Source of the DNA: Pseudomonas orientalis
Lineage (GTDB): Bacteria > Pseudomonadota > Gammaproteobacteria > Pseudomonadales > Pseudomonadaceae
Length of the DNA stretch: 64,000 bases
Direction of reading: 5' to 3'
NCBI RefSeq assembly: GCF_002934065.1
Contig: NZ_CP018049.1
Span: 3,470,501-3,534,500, forward strand
Below are positions 1 through 8,987 of this stretch, piece after piece. Position numbers and translations under genes: made by a program. How positions within the stretch are numbered: the first letter of the stretch is position 1; each line of letters begins with the position of its first letter. A model generated the notes under the pieces. That model was given only the letters and a program-made list of their open reading frames with translations. It did not search any database and was not told the DNA's origin.

Positions 1-59
1 CAGAGCCAGCCAGTATCTTGGATCAGAGCGAATACATATCCATTATTTAGGTAACGGCC

Positions 60-355
60 ACTTAGGGTTCCGCCCTGACGGCGGGTCACTTTGGAAAAAG
101 CCCCAAAGTAACCAAAGGGCTCTTGCCCCACCACTCGGCACCTCGCCCAGGCTCGGTGTGCCCGAACGCAGGCTTGAATCCGTGGGCCGCCGCAATGGGC
201 CATCCATGGCCCAGTGCGGCTAACCCGGCGTCCTGCCGGGTTACCCACGAATTCAAGCCCGCGTTCGGCCAGCGTGGTTTAACGGGGCGCCTAAGATCAA
301 AAGCGGCTCGCTGCGCATCGTGGTTACCGCACGCTTCTATGGCCTACAACGTTGT
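60..355. repeat. Probable Pseudomonas interspersed repeat in a gene-free stretch
   Basis: The first 570 bases hold no convincing gene. Positions 60-355 are rich in short inverted repeats: ccgccctgacggcgg at about 71-85, ccatccatgg near 200-210, and aacccggcgtcctgccgggtt near 223-243. The text (cactttggaaaaagccccaaagtaacc...) resembles an intergenic element I recall from many fluorescent Pseudomonas genomes. A 78-codon open frame crosses it but has no ribosome site and looks incidental. The assignment as an interspersed repeat is from memory of such genomes, not a search. Confidence 0.45.
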
Positions 356-411
356 GTAGATATCTATGCCCCGATGAGGGAGTCAGTAAGTGCATCAGTG
401 ACTGACACACC

Positions 412-441
412 GCCATCGGGGGCAAGCCCCCTCCCACATTT
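412..441 (+). repeat. Single REP palindrome
   Basis: The core gggggcaagccccc followed by tcccacatt is the same element that occurs as inverted pairs near 4.9, 8.9 and 15.3 kb. Here only one arm is present. REP elements of this kind are intergenic in Pseudomonas and are mobilised by RAYT transposases; none is seen in the window. Confidence 0.7.
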
Positions 442-510
442 GGCCCGAGGTGCATCAGCGAATCACTGAGTGTGATAGGGCGCAGGCTAAGGGCAAGGAT
501 GTCGTAAACG

Positions 511-535
511 AAAACGGGCGACCTTGCGGTCGCCC
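511..535 (-). terminator. Intrinsic terminator after the lipoprotein gene
   Basis: On the minus strand an 8-bp perfect stem (gggcgacc/ggtcgccc, four-base loop) is followed by gttttcg. It lies 35 bases beyond the stop codon of the lipoprotein gene at 571, in the right orientation to end that transcript. Confidence 0.75.
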
Positions 536-570
536 TCTATAAGCTCAGTCAGTCAGCAAAACCGCACTTA

Positions 571-1131
571 TCAGTGCACAGTATGATAGTTGCTTAAAGC
601 ATTCATATAGGCCGCCTTAACTGTCAGGCCTACAGTATCCAGTACCTGCGCGTTAAGAGCAGCGAGCTTGTCACCTATCAAGCTTTGCCCCGCCTGCTTC
701 AACTTGAGCCGGGAGCGCCCGGGGTATTTCGTGCCGGCGATGTCCACCGTCAGGCTAACCTCGCAGGCGTAATAGTCAGGAGCGTTCCAAGTCTTGACGA
801 ATACTCTGTCGATTTCGACGCTGGTTTTGAGTGTCGAAGTGGAAGAAACGCCCACCGCACGTCGGGTGAACTCGGTCCAGTCGTCAACAGGCACGTTGGC
901 AAAACCCTCGTAAAGGCCGACCTTGTAATTCGCAGCATGCCAAACGACCTTGCTCGACTCCTTGCAGCGCGTACACTTTTCAGCCCCAGTCACTTGCACG
1001 ATGTCGGCCTGTACAACCCCTCCTTTGATTGCCGCCAACTCGGCCTCCGTCGAGTACGCCGCGAAGTGCAACTGGTTGGTCACACAGCCACTGAGCGCTA
1101 ACAGCACACATGCAACCATCAAGTACTTCAT
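571..1131 (-). CDS. Putative lipoprotein of unknown function
   Basis: A 186-residue protein begins with a lipoprotein signal peptide (MKYLMVACVLLALSGC), so it is probably cleaved before Cys16 and anchored in the envelope. After the signal there is a C-x2-C pair (EKCTRCKE, about residues 52-55) and another cysteine near residue 123, which could form disulphides. The start is placed at ATG 1131 because aggaagtgg lies about 8 bases upstream; a TTG one codon earlier is also open. The gene has its own terminator and the SotB exporter lies 22 bases upstream in the same direction. I do not recognise the family. Confidence 0.7.
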   Translation of the reverse strand: MKYLMVACVLLALSGCVTNQLHFAAYSTEAELAAIKGGVVQADIVQVTGAEKCTRCKESSKVVWHAANYKVGLYEGFANVPVDDWTEFTRRAVGVSSTSTLKTSVEIDRVFVKTWNAPDYYACEVSLTVDIAGTKYPGRSRLKLKQAGQSLIGDKLAALNAQVLDTVGLTVKAAYMNALSNYHTVH

Positions 1132-1153
1132 CAATCACCACTTCCTGTGAAAT

Positions 1154-2341
1154 TCATTTGTTAAGCGGCACACCCTGCCCAAACCGCCGAATCGCCAGGC
1201 AATACCCCACCAATGCCAGCCCCGCCAGCAACCCGCCCGCCGCGCCGATCCAGGCGAAGCCGAAGTGGCTGCCGACCCAACTGCCCATCAACGCGCCGCC
1301 GCCGATGCCGATGTTGTAGATGCCGGAAAACATCGCCATGGCCACGTCGGTGGCGTCGGGTGCCAGCACCAGCACTTTGGACTGCATCGCCAGGCCAAAG
1401 CCCATGATCGCCATACCCCAGAACACACTCAGGCCCACCAGGTAGGATTCGGCGCCGCTCAACGGCAACATCAGCGCCAGGCACGCGGCGAGCAGAAACA
1501 CGCTGCTGATCACAAAGACATGCGGATTGAAACGATGCACCAGGCTGAACAGCAGCGAGCCGATGATGCCGGCACCGCCGAATACCAGCAGGATCAGGGT
1601 GACCGCACTGCCGCCCAAACCAGCGACGCCTTCGACGAAGGGTTCGATGTAGCTGTAGGCGGTGAACTGGGCGGTGACGGTCATCGCGGTGAGCACGTAG
1701 AGCGCCACCAGTGCCGGGCGCTTGAACAGCAGCGGCAGGCTGCGCAGGGAGCCGGAGTTCTGGCTCGGCAACGGCGGCAAGGTGCGCCACAGCCAGAACA
1801 CCAGCGCGGCGGCGAACGCGGCGATCACCAGGAAGGTGGTGCGCCAGCCCATGGCCTCGCCCAGCAGGCGGCCCAGGGGAATACCCAGCACCATCGCCAG
1901 GGACGTGCCGGTGGCGAGCAGGCCCAGGGCCTGCACTTGCTTGCCCTGTGGCGCCAGGCGCACTGCCAGGGAGGCGGTGATCGACCAGAACAGCGCATGG
2001 GCCAGGGCGATGCCGATCCGGCTGACCATCAGCAGGCCGAAACTGGTGGCCACGCTGGACAGGATATGACTGACGATAAACAGGCCGAACAGCACGATAA
2101 GCAATTTGCGCCGTTCGACGTTACGCGTGAGCAGCATCACCGGCAGAGACGTCAGCGACACGATCCACGCATAGATAGTGAGCATCAGGCCGACGCTGGC
2201 CACGGGCATGTCAAAGCTGGCGCCGATGGCACTGAGCAGGCCGACCGGCACGAATTCGGTGGTATTGAATACAAAGGCGGCCAACGCCAGGGCGATGACC
2301 GGTTGCCAATTGGCTTGGGGGGTTGCGGCTGAAAGGCTCAT
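1154..2341 (-). CDS. sotB: Major facilitator superfamily sugar efflux transporter (SotB type)
   Basis: The 395-residue protein closely follows the E. coli SotB/YdeA pattern: [12 protein letters not shown] in the first membrane segment, ERRKLL after the second, FWSITASLA in the fourth and [22 protein letters not shown] near the end. About twelve hydrophobic segments are visible. The family exports sugars such as arabinose, and isopropyl-thiogalactoside, across the inner membrane by proton antiport; the actual substrate here is unknown. ATG 2341 was preferred to an upstream TTG at 2371, because homologues begin shortly before the first membrane helix. No strong ribosome site marks either start. 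The gene may be co-transcribed with the lipoprotein downstream. Confidence 0.88.
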   Translation of the reverse strand: MSLSAATPQANWQPVIALALAAFVFNTTEFVPVGLLSAIGASFDMPVASVGLMLTIYAWIVSLTSLPVMLLTRNVERRKLLIVLFGLFIVSHILSSVATSFGLLMVSRIGIALAHALFWSITASLAVRLAPQGKQVQALGLLATGTSLAMVLGIPLGRLLGEAMGWRTTFLVIAAFAAALVFWLWRTLPPLPSQNSGSLRSLPLLFKRPALVALYVLTAMTVTAQFTAYSYIEPFVEGVAGLGGSAVTLILLVFGGAGIIGSLLFSLVHRFNPHVFVISSVFLLAACLALMLPLSGAESYLVGLSVFWGMAIMGFGLAMQSKVLVLAPDATDVAMAMFSGIYNIGIGGGALMGSWVGSHFGFAWIGAAGGLLAGLALVGYCLAIRRFGQGVPLNK

Positions 2342-2513
2342 TGCGGGGCGAGGTACTCTGACAGTGATCAAACGGCCGCGCAGGACACGCGGGGCCGTTG
2401 AGCATTCTATAGGTTTCTCGCGGCGCTGTTGGCCCTGATCCTGCCCGGTTATCGCATGACGGGTCAGCGCGACGCCCTAAGCGCCCGGTTGAATCGGCCT
2501 GATCAGCCCCGAC

Positions 2514-3512
2514 TCACGGATCCACCTGCGTCATCAACTCGGGAATGCTTTCCGGGCGCCTGGCATAGCGCTGGGCCAAGGCCGCGCACACCATCAACTG
2601 AATCTGGTGGAACAGCATCAATGGCAAAATCAACACGCCCATGCTCGCCCCGGCGAACAACACCTGGGCCATCGGCACGCCGGTGGCCAGGCTTTTCTTC
2701 GAGCCGCAGAACAGGATGGTGATGCGGTCTTCCTGGCTGAAGCCGAACGCCTTGCCCAGCAGCGCGGAGGCCACCAGCACCAGCGCCAGCAACACGCAGC
2801 ACGCCAGCACCAGACCGCCCAGCTCCCACAGCGGAATCTGGTGCCAGATGCCTTCGTTGACCGCCTCGCTGAACGCGCCGTAGACCACCAGCAGGATCGA
2901 GCCCTGGTCGACGAACTTGAGCCAGGATTTATTGCGGCCAACCCAGTCACCGATCCAGCGTCGGGCGATCTGGCCGGCGACGAACGGCAGCAGCAACTGC
3001 ACGCTGATCTTCAGGATCGCGTCGACGGTGGAGCCGCCATCACCGTGTACATTGAGCAGCAGGGTCACCAGCAAGGGCGTGAGAAAGATACCGAACAGGC
3101 TCGAGGCCGCCGCGCTGCAGATGGCCGCCGGAATATTGCCGCGCGCCAGGGAGGTGAAGGCAATCGCCGACTGCACGGTGGCCGGCAGCGCGCAGAGGTA
3201 GAGCATGCCCATGTACAGGTCGTTGCCGATCAGCGGCGACAGCACGGGCTTGAGCGCCAAGCCCAGCAGCGGGAACAGCACGAAGGTCAGGCTGAACACC
3301 AGCAGATGCAGACGCCAGTGCCCCGCCCCGGCGACGATGGCCTGGCGCGACAGCTTGGCGCCGTGCAGGAAAAACAGCAGCGCGATGGCAAGGTTGGTGA
3401 CCCAGCCGAACGCCACGGCGGTCTGGCCGCTGGCCGGCAGCAGCGAGGCGAGGACCACCGTGGCGATCAGGGCCAGGGTGAAGTTATCGGGCAGGAAACG
3501 CGGACGGGTCAT
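2514..3512 (-). CDS. Bile acid:sodium symporter-like (SBF/YfeH family) transporter
   Basis: The 332-residue protein shows about ten hydrophobic segments and family landmarks: LFFLHGAKLSRQAI (residues about 50-63), LCALPATVQSAIAFTSLARGN (about 106-126) and FCGSKKSLATGVPMAQVLF (about 268-286). This is the YfeH branch of the bile acid:sodium symporter superfamily, an inner-membrane transporter of unknown organic-anion substrate. ATG 3512 has ggaag eight bases upstream. An AraC-type regulator starts 85 bases away on the other strand, so the pair shares a divergent promoter region and the regulator probably controls this transporter. Confidence 0.88.
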   Translation of the reverse strand: MTRPRFLPDNFTLALIATVVLASLLPASGQTAVAFGWVTNLAIALLFFLHGAKLSRQAIVAGAGHWRLHLLVFSLTFVLFPLLGLALKPVLSPLIGNDLYMGMLYLCALPATVQSAIAFTSLARGNIPAAICSAAASSLFGIFLTPLLVTLLLNVHGDGGSTVDAILKISVQLLLPFVAGQIARRWIGDWVGRNKSWLKFVDQGSILLVVYGAFSEAVNEGIWHQIPLWELGGLVLACCVLLALVLVASALLGKAFGFSQEDRITILFCGSKKSLATGVPMAQVLFAGASMGVLILPLMLFHQIQLMVCAALAQRYARRPESIPELMTQVDP

Positions 3513-3596
3513 AAGCAAATCTTCCAGGGGTTGCCAAGCGCATTGGGCGACTCTAACGTAACGATCTATTACCGACTAACGCCAATGAGCCAGTAA

Positions 3597-4385
3597 ATGC
3601 CGCCTAAAGGACAGGAAAAAACCGTCCGACGCACGATTCCCGGGCTGTCCAGCCTGCCGCGCCCCGTGTATGGACGCACCGAATCGCTGCCCAATCGCGC
3701 ACTGACGCGGCGGCACAGCCATCCCTGGGTGCAGTTGTCCTATGCCATTTCCGGGGTGCTGGAGATCCAGACCAGTGCCGGCCGCTTCGTCGCCCCGCCC
3801 CAGCGTGCGGTGTGGATTCCGGCGGGCATGCCGCACCGCGTCTACAGCGCGCCCCACACCGAGATGCGCAGCCTGTACCTGGATTGCAGCGTCACGGCGT
3901 GGGCGGCCGGGCACTGTCACGTGCTGGAGGTGAGCAGCCTGTTGCGCGAGTTGATCCGCAGCTTCAGCGAACGGCCGGCGGACTATGCCGAAGATGGCCC
4001 CGATGGCCGCCTGGCCCAGGTGATACTCGACCAACTCGCCGCCGCGCCCCAGGTGGACTTGATGCTACCCCTGCCCCATGACGCCCGCTTGCGGCAGATC
4101 TACCGCAGCCTGCACCTGCATCCGGAGCAGCAGACCACCCTGGGGGATTGGAGCCGCAAGCTGGGGATCAGCGAAAAAACCCTCAGCCGCTTGTTTCTGA
4201 GTGACACCGGGCTGACCTTCCGCGCGTGGCGCCAGCGCCTGCGCCTGCTGAGCGCCCTGCCCGCCCTGGAGCAAGGCGAGCGGGTAACGGACGTGGCGCT
4301 GGGCTGTGGTTATGAATCGACGTCGGCGTTCATCAACGCGTTTCGCCAGCAATTCGACGCCACGCCGGGGGAATTTTTCCGTTGA
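3597..4385 (+). CDS. AraC-family transcriptional regulator
   Basis: The 262-residue protein has an N-terminal cupin-like sensor (HSHPWVQLSYAISGVLEIQT, then VWIPAGMPHRV, about residues 40-82) and two C-terminal helix-turn-helix motifs (TLGDWSRKLGISEKTLSRLF near 182-201; VTDVALGCGYESTSAFINAF near 232-251). This is the short AraC layout that resembles E. coli NimR (YeaM), which controls an adjacent exporter. The divergent SBF transporter is its likely target. No ribosome site stands out before ATG 3597, and nothing suggests another start. Confidence 0.88.
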   Translation: MPPKGQEKTVRRTIPGLSSLPRPVYGRTESLPNRALTRRHSHPWVQLSYAISGVLEIQTSAGRFVAPPQRAVWIPAGMPHRVYSAPHTEMRSLYLDCSVTAWAAGHCHVLEVSSLLRELIRSFSERPADYAEDGPDGRLAQVILDQLAAAPQVDLMLPLPHDARLRQIYRSLHLHPEQQTTLGDWSRKLGISEKTLSRLFLSDTGLTFRAWRQRLRLLSALPALEQGERVTDVALGCGYESTSAFINAFRQQFDATPGEFFR

Positions 4386-4482
4386 GGATTGGCCCGCCCA
4401 CTGCAAAAAATCCCCAAACACGCGCTCGGCTGGTATTGTGCCGCGCTTTGGAACACCGCTACCGACTTGCGAGGAATAGACG

Positions 4483-4914
4483 TTGGACACTGACGAAAAA
4501 ATGACCGGAGACCTGTTCGAGGTCGATAAGCGCCTGTCACTCAAGCCCGTGGTGGACTTCAACGCCTACCTGCGCAGCGCGTTCGGCGACGGTTCGTGCA
4601 CCTGCATACGCTGCAGCGCCAGCGGTGGCGATGAAACCGGCTACGGCTTCCAGCACACGTTCACTTTCGACGGCAAGCCCACCCACCGCCGCTTTGCCGC
4701 CACGGCAGGCAGCGATGTGTTGATAGTGCTGAAGAAGGCCTGGTTGTCTTACACCAAGGCCGAGTTGCCGCTCAGCGGTGTATTGGCGCTGGAGACGGTG
4801 AAGGAGTTCGTTGAACCACAACTGCACAAGCGCCTGGCGCCGCTGCTGTTGGCCAGCGGGTTGGTGAAGGATGTCGATGACCAGTTGCACATTCAGCCAC
4901 AAGCATCGACTTGA
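4483..4914 (+). CDS. Hypothetical protein
   Basis: A 143-residue soluble protein without a signal peptide. The region CTCIRCSASGG (about residues 39-49) holds three cysteines in a C-x-C-x2-C layout that could bind metal. The start is taken as TTG 4483 because gaggaa sits six bases upstream; ATG 4501 is the alternative. I do not recognise the family. It stands alone between the AraC regulator and a REP pair. Confidence 0.6.
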   Translation: MDTDEKMTGDLFEVDKRLSLKPVVDFNAYLRSAFGDGSCTCIRCSASGGDETGYGFQHTFTFDGKPTHRRFAATAGSDVLIVLKKAWLSYTKAELPLSGVLALETVKEFVEPQLHKRLAPLLLASGLVKDVDDQLHIQPQAST

Positions 4915-4924
4915 ACGCACTTCA

Positions 4925-5018
4925 AATGTGGGAGGGGTCTTGCCCCCGATAGCAGTGTGTCAGCCAACCAATGCTTAGCTGGCTCACCGCAATCGGGGGC
5001 AAGCCCCCTCCCACATTG
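4925..5018. repeat. Inverted pair of REP elements
   Basis: Two copies of the REP palindrome face each other: aatgtgggaggggtcttgcc and its reverse complement, with about 45 bases between. The whole unit can fold into one long hairpin and lies between two convergent genes, so it may also act as a terminator or mRNA stabiliser. Confidence 0.75.
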
Positions 5019-5034
5019 GTTTTGTATTGGCAGA

Positions 5035-6279
5035 TTAAAAACCGGGAACGCCTTGCATGCGGAGCTCGGGAGACAGTTCTTCCAGCGGCTCGGTCAGCGG
5101 CCGTTCGCTCATCCCCGGCAGCAGAATCACCTTGCGGCACTCCTCCTCGGCTTTATCAAACAGTTCATAGCCTCGCGCGGCTTGTTCCAGAGACAGTCGA
5201 TGGGTAACGATTGCCTCGGGATTCAAATGCCCGAGTTCAATGTGCTCAAGTAATTCCGGCAGGAAGCGTTGCACGTGGGTCTGACCCATCTTGAAGGTCA
5301 ATCCCTTGTCAAATGCGTCACCGAACATAAAGCCATGGATAAAGCCGGCATACACCCCGGCCACGCTGACCACCCCGCCACGGCGCACGGCCGCGATGCA
5401 CTGGCGCAGGGCCTTGCCGCTGCTGCCTTCGATCTTCAGGGTGGTGAGAATGGTTTCCGTGGTGCTGCCCTTGGCTTCAAAACCCACCGCATCCACCACG
5501 CCGTCGACGCCGCGCATACCGGCGGTCTGGCGGATGATGGTGTCGGCCGGGTCGTCGTCCTCTTCAAAGTTGATCGGGATCACGCCATACATCTTTTGTG
5601 CGTAGGCCAGGCGATAGGGATGATCGTCGACCATGAAAATTTGCTCTGCACCGAGCATCTGCGCGCACGCCGCGCTGAGCAGACCCACGGGGCCGGCGCC
5701 GTAGATCGCGACGCTTGCGCCTTTGCCGATACCGGCATTGGTCACCGCCTGCCAGGCCGTGGGCAGGATGTCGGAGAGGAACAACACCTTTTCATCCGCC
5801 AGCAACCCAGGCACCTTGAACGGCCCGGCGTTGGCCTTGGGCACCCGCACCAGCTCCGCTTGGCCACCGGGGATGCCGCCGTACAGGCGGCTGTAGCCGA
5901 ACAACGCGGCACCCGGGGGAATCGCCTTTTTATTCAGGATTGCGCCGCGCCCGTCGTTGGTGGTTTCGCAGGCGGCGTACTGCTGCAACTGACAGAAAAA
6001 ACAGTCGCCGCAGGCGATCACGAAAGGAATCACCACGCGGTCACCGCGCTGCACCGCCGTGACCGCCGGACCGGTTTCTTCGACGATGCCCATGAACTCA
6101 TGCCCGAAGATATCGCCGTGCTCCACCGTCGGGATCTTGCCCCGGTACAGGTGCAGGTCCGAGCCGCAGATCGCGGTGGCGGTGACGCGCAAAATGATGT
6201 CGTCGGGTTGCTCAATGATCGGGTCAGGGACGGTATCGACCTGGACTTTATGGGCGCCTTGGTAGGTCATCGCGCGCAT
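5035..6279 (-). CDS. Zinc-dependent alcohol dehydrogenase (MDR superfamily)
   Basis: A 414-residue medium-chain dehydrogenase. Catalytic zinc ligands are visible in [12 protein letters not shown] (Cys) and [10 protein letters not shown] (His-Glu). The NAD-binding site is [22 protein letters not shown] with the acidic residue that follows (MVDD). The structural zinc loop is reduced to [16 protein letters not shown]. Such proteins oxidise alcohols or formaldehyde adducts with NAD in the cytoplasm; the substrate cannot be read from sequence. ATG 6279 is chosen because aggag lies eight bases upstream and overlaps the alternative GTG at 6288. Confidence 0.88.
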   Translation of the reverse strand: MRAMTYQGAHKVQVDTVPDPIIEQPDDIILRVTATAICGSDLHLYRGKIPTVEHGDIFGHEFMGIVEETGPAVTAVQRGDRVVIPFVIACGDCFFCQLQQYAACETTNDGRGAILNKKAIPPGAALFGYSRLYGGIPGGQAELVRVPKANAGPFKVPGLLADEKVLFLSDILPTAWQAVTNAGIGKGASVAIYGAGPVGLLSAACAQMLGAEQIFMVDDHPYRLAYAQKMYGVIPINFEEDDDPADTIIRQTAGMRGVDGVVDAVGFEAKGSTTETILTTLKIEGSSGKALRQCIAAVRRGGVVSVAGVYAGFIHGFMFGDAFDKGLTFKMGQTHVQRFLPELLEHIELGHLNPEAIVTHRLSLEQAARGYELFDKAEEECRKVILLPGMSERPLTEPLEELSPELRMQGVPGF

Positions 6280-6372
6280 GGGCTGCACTCCTGTGATGGG
6301 GACTTACTAGTTAAGGGCACGCCCCGCGCCGGGTGTTCCATCACCGTGCGGCGGTAAGCGATAAATGGTCGT

Positions 6373-7317
6373 TCAGCGCAGGCGCGTGACCGTGAGCGCC
6401 ACCACGGCGATCCGCTCGACGCGCTCATACCCTGGCTTGTCGAGTTCTTCGCCGAAGACGTCCGGGTCCAGCTCACGGTAGGTCCAGCCATAGGCATCGC
6501 TGGCCAGCAACGGCTTGACCGCGTCCAGGAAAGGATCGCCGCCGGCCACCATCGCCACGCCGGTATACAGCAACAGGCAACCGCCGACGGCCAGGCGCCC
6601 GAGGGATTCGCCGGCGATGCGCACCGACAACTGCTCGCCCAACGCACCACCGCCATGGCGATAGGCGCGCTGGCGGTCGTCATTCATGTACGGCGGGTTG
6701 GCGACGATCAGGTCGAATTCGCCTTCGACGCTGGTCAGCACGTCACTCTGGTAGACACTCACATTCGCGAGGCCCGCCAACTCGGCATTCACCGCAGTCA
6801 GGCGCAGGGCGCGCGGGTTGATGTCCACCGCGAGCACCTCGGCGTCGTGCCGCGCATGGGCGACGACCAGCGCACCGACCCCCGCCCCGCAGCCAATATC
6901 CACCGCGCGCTTGAGCGGCTCGAAGCGCTGCTGCAAATGGGCTTCGATTACCTGGGCGAATCGATAGCTGTCAGGGCCGAAAAACACCGCGTCCGACTCC
7001 ACGGTGGGATAAGGCGAATGGGCAAACAACAGGTCACCCAGGCTCGACCAGCGCACGCTGCTGCGCCACAGCGCGTCGTGTTTTTCAATCACTCCGGCTT
7101 GTTGCAGCTCTTCACGAAAGGCCTCAGGCAGCAAGTCGTTGTCGAACGGCATGGACCAGCCGAACACATCGCGCAGGTTCATCGCCAGCGGGGTCGACAA
7201 GCGCCGGAACACGCGCTCGTGGGTCAGTGGTGTCGGGGTGATAAAACGGTAGCCGCTCTCCTTCAAGCCTCGGCCAAGGTTGAGCAGGGCACGATCGGCC
7301 AGTTGTTGTGCAGACAT
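6373..7317 (-). CDS. Class I SAM-dependent methyltransferase with NPPY motif
   Basis: The 314-residue protein has a SAM-binding glycine loop (AVDIGCGAGVGALVVAHA, about residues 139-156), the acidic post-II residue in AVDINPRAL and a catalytic IVANPPYMND motif near 207. NPPY marks N-methyltransferases that act on glutamine amide or exocyclic amino groups, as in the HemK/PrmC and RsmC-like families. The N-terminal 110 residues form an extra domain. The gene starts 12 bases after the stop of the upstream diiron-type protein, so the two are one operon. Confidence 0.82.
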   Translation of the reverse strand: MSAQQLADRALLNLGRGLKESGYRFITPTPLTHERVFRRLSTPLAMNLRDVFGWSMPFDNDLLPEAFREELQQAGVIEKHDALWRSSVRWSSLGDLLFAHSPYPTVESDAVFFGPDSYRFAQVIEAHLQQRFEPLKRAVDIGCGAGVGALVVAHARHDAEVLAVDINPRALRLTAVNAELAGLANVSVYQSDVLTSVEGEFDLIVANPPYMNDDRQRAYRHGGGALGEQLSVRIAGESLGRLAVGGCLLLYTGVAMVAGGDPFLDAVKPLLASDAYGWTYRELDPDVFGEELDKPGYERVERIAVVALTVTRLR

Positions 7318-7329
7318 GGACAGGTTTCC

Positions 7330-8709
7330 TTAGCGCAGACGCGCGCGCAGTTGGATAAAGCGGCGGGTGGCATACAACCCGGCAGGGCTGCAGTGGCGCC
7401 GCGCCGACATCCACGGGATCAGCGCGCCCAGTTGCTGCTCATCGGGCAGGCTCCACAGTGATTCGACGAGGGCCTGGGTATCCGGATCCGCCGGGCGGTG
7501 CTGCTCGCGGCTGAAACGGCTGCCGCGCCCGGGGCGTACCGGCGTCACACGCTGGGTGCCGATCCAGTCACCGGCGATCCAGTCATGCAGTACCTGTTTT
7601 TCATAGCCGCTGAACACCCCGAACATCGCCGCGCCCGCGCCTTCGATCAACTGCCAGAAGCGGCTTTCGGCGGGGTCCTGGTTGCGTTTGATCCAACCCT
7701 TTTCCTCCATCGCCCTGAGGAATTCCCCCATCTGCCCGGGCTTGGCCAGCCACTGATTGACGGTCTTGCCTTCGAAGCGGCAGTAGTCCGAATGCATATG
7801 CTGGCCAAAGCTGCGCTTGCGTTCGAGCATGGCCATCACTTCATCCTGCAGATCAAAACCTTCGATGACCGCAGTAGTGCCTGGGCCAAGGTCATTGAGG
7901 CGATAGCCGGCGGCGACGCGACGGTAGAAGTCTTCCCTGCCCTCACCCAGCGGCAGCAGGTTGAGTACCGACTGCGCGGCTTTGCTGGCGTGGCCGCTGC
8001 TGGCGTTGTCGATGGTCACGTGAAGGGTGAAGTAATAGGGGTCGATGCCCAGCTCGCTCAGTTCGTAGGCAGTGATCAGCAGGTGCAGCGGCAACTGCTC
8101 ATAGCCCAGGTTGTAGCCGATGATTTCCGGCAGGAACTCCTCGGCACACAGGCCCAGGGCCAGTTGCAATGCGCCTTGCAGATAGTGGCCGTCCTCGAGC
8201 CCCGCCTCGCTGTCGGCATCATGCTCGCTGAGCAGCTTGCGATAGATCACCACATGGTTCTGTGCGGCTTCGCCGTCGCCCAACTCTTCAAGGTAAGTGG
8301 TCAGCAGACCGTCGAAGCGCTGATCCTGCCAATAGCGCAGCAGGCCATAGAGCCACGCACCGTCGACCTGTTTGGTCGGGGCCACGCGTTGCAGCACATA
8401 CAGCGCGTGCGCCTTGTTGTGGAAGTAGCGGCGCGGCCGGCCTTGCTGGCGTTGCTCCAGGTACTCGGCGTAGGCCTGGGCCACGGCGGCGCAACGCTGT
8501 TCCACCCAGGCCGGCAACTGCTCGGGCACATCCGGGAGGTCGCTGACGGTCCCTTCCACCTGGGCCAATTGATCCCGCAGGTAATCACGCGCCACGTGCG
8601 TGGCATCCGCAGATTCACCGTACAGCTGTTGGTAGACCCGTTGATGGCGACCCTGGGCCGAGTCTGTGACAGAGGCCGGTTGGCCCGACAGCGCTGTGAG
8701 GAGTGTCAT
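7330..8709 (-). CDS. Iron-containing redox enzyme family (haem-oxygenase-like fold)
   Basis: A 459-residue protein of the haem-oxygenase-like 'iron-containing redox enzyme' family. The helical core (about residues 200-300) holds E-rich and H-rich motifs: LPEIIGYNLGYEQ, then ELSELGIDPYYFTLHVTIDN and ASSGHASKA. Their Glu, His, Asp and His side chains are in positions expected of a non-haem diiron centre, as in UndA or SznF-type oxidases. That assignment of ligands is inference. The family has few characterised members; substrate unknown. ATG 8709 (ggaaa eight bases upstream) was chosen over an earlier start lacking a ribosome site. It leads a two-gene operon with the methyltransferase. Confidence 0.75.
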   Translation of the reverse strand: MTLLTALSGQPASVTDSAQGRHQRVYQQLYGESADATHVARDYLRDQLAQVEGTVSDLPDVPEQLPAWVEQRCAAVAQAYAEYLEQRQQGRPRRYFHNKAHALYVLQRVAPTKQVDGAWLYGLLRYWQDQRFDGLLTTYLEELGDGEAAQNHVVIYRKLLSEHDADSEAGLEDGHYLQGALQLALGLCAEEFLPEIIGYNLGYEQLPLHLLITAYELSELGIDPYYFTLHVTIDNASSGHASKAAQSVLNLLPLGEGREDFYRRVAAGYRLNDLGPGTTAVIEGFDLQDEVMAMLERKRSFGQHMHSDYCRFEGKTVNQWLAKPGQMGEFLRAMEEKGWIKRNQDPAESRFWQLIEGAGAAMFGVFSGYEKQVLHDWIAGDWIGTQRVTPVRPGRGSRFSREQHRPADPDTQALVESLWSLPDEQQLGALIPWMSARRHCSPAGLYATRRFIQLRARLR

Positions 8710-8867
8710 GGTGGCAGTTTCCGCAAAGTCCGTTACAACGGGCCAGCCTGCAAGGCGGCCCCGCAAAAGCGCTTGAACCACGCGCCTATAAAATGCAGAG
8801 CCTTGGGAGGTGCGGAAAATTCAAATGAGGTTGTTGAAGGGGGGATAAGCGGTAGCTGGGCAAAATG

Positions 8868-8966
8868 AAAATGTGGGAGGGGACTTGCCCCCGATAGCAG
8901 TGGATCAGTCAATGAATTCGTCACTGACACACCGCTATCGGGGGCAAGCCCCCTCCCACATTTTTT
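8868..8966. repeat. Inverted pair of REP elements
   Basis: A facing pair like that at 4.9 kb: aaaatgtgggaggggacttg at the left and its complement ending cccacatttttt at the right. It separates the 3' end of the ABC operon from the promoter side of the diiron-protein operon, and the right arm's T-run on one strand and A-run on the other could help termination. Confidence 0.75.
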
Positions 8967-8987
8967 ACATCCTGGGTTGCTGCTTTG

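Noticed and set aside
1265..2332. Long plus-strand frame (355 codons) opposite the SotB gene
   Set aside because: Translation is Gln/His/Arg-rich with no ribosome site, the usual antisense shadow of a GC-rich membrane protein gene.
5269..6357. 362-codon frame opposite the alcohol dehydrogenase
   Set aside because: Antisense shadow; the dehydrogenase on the other strand has all family motifs.
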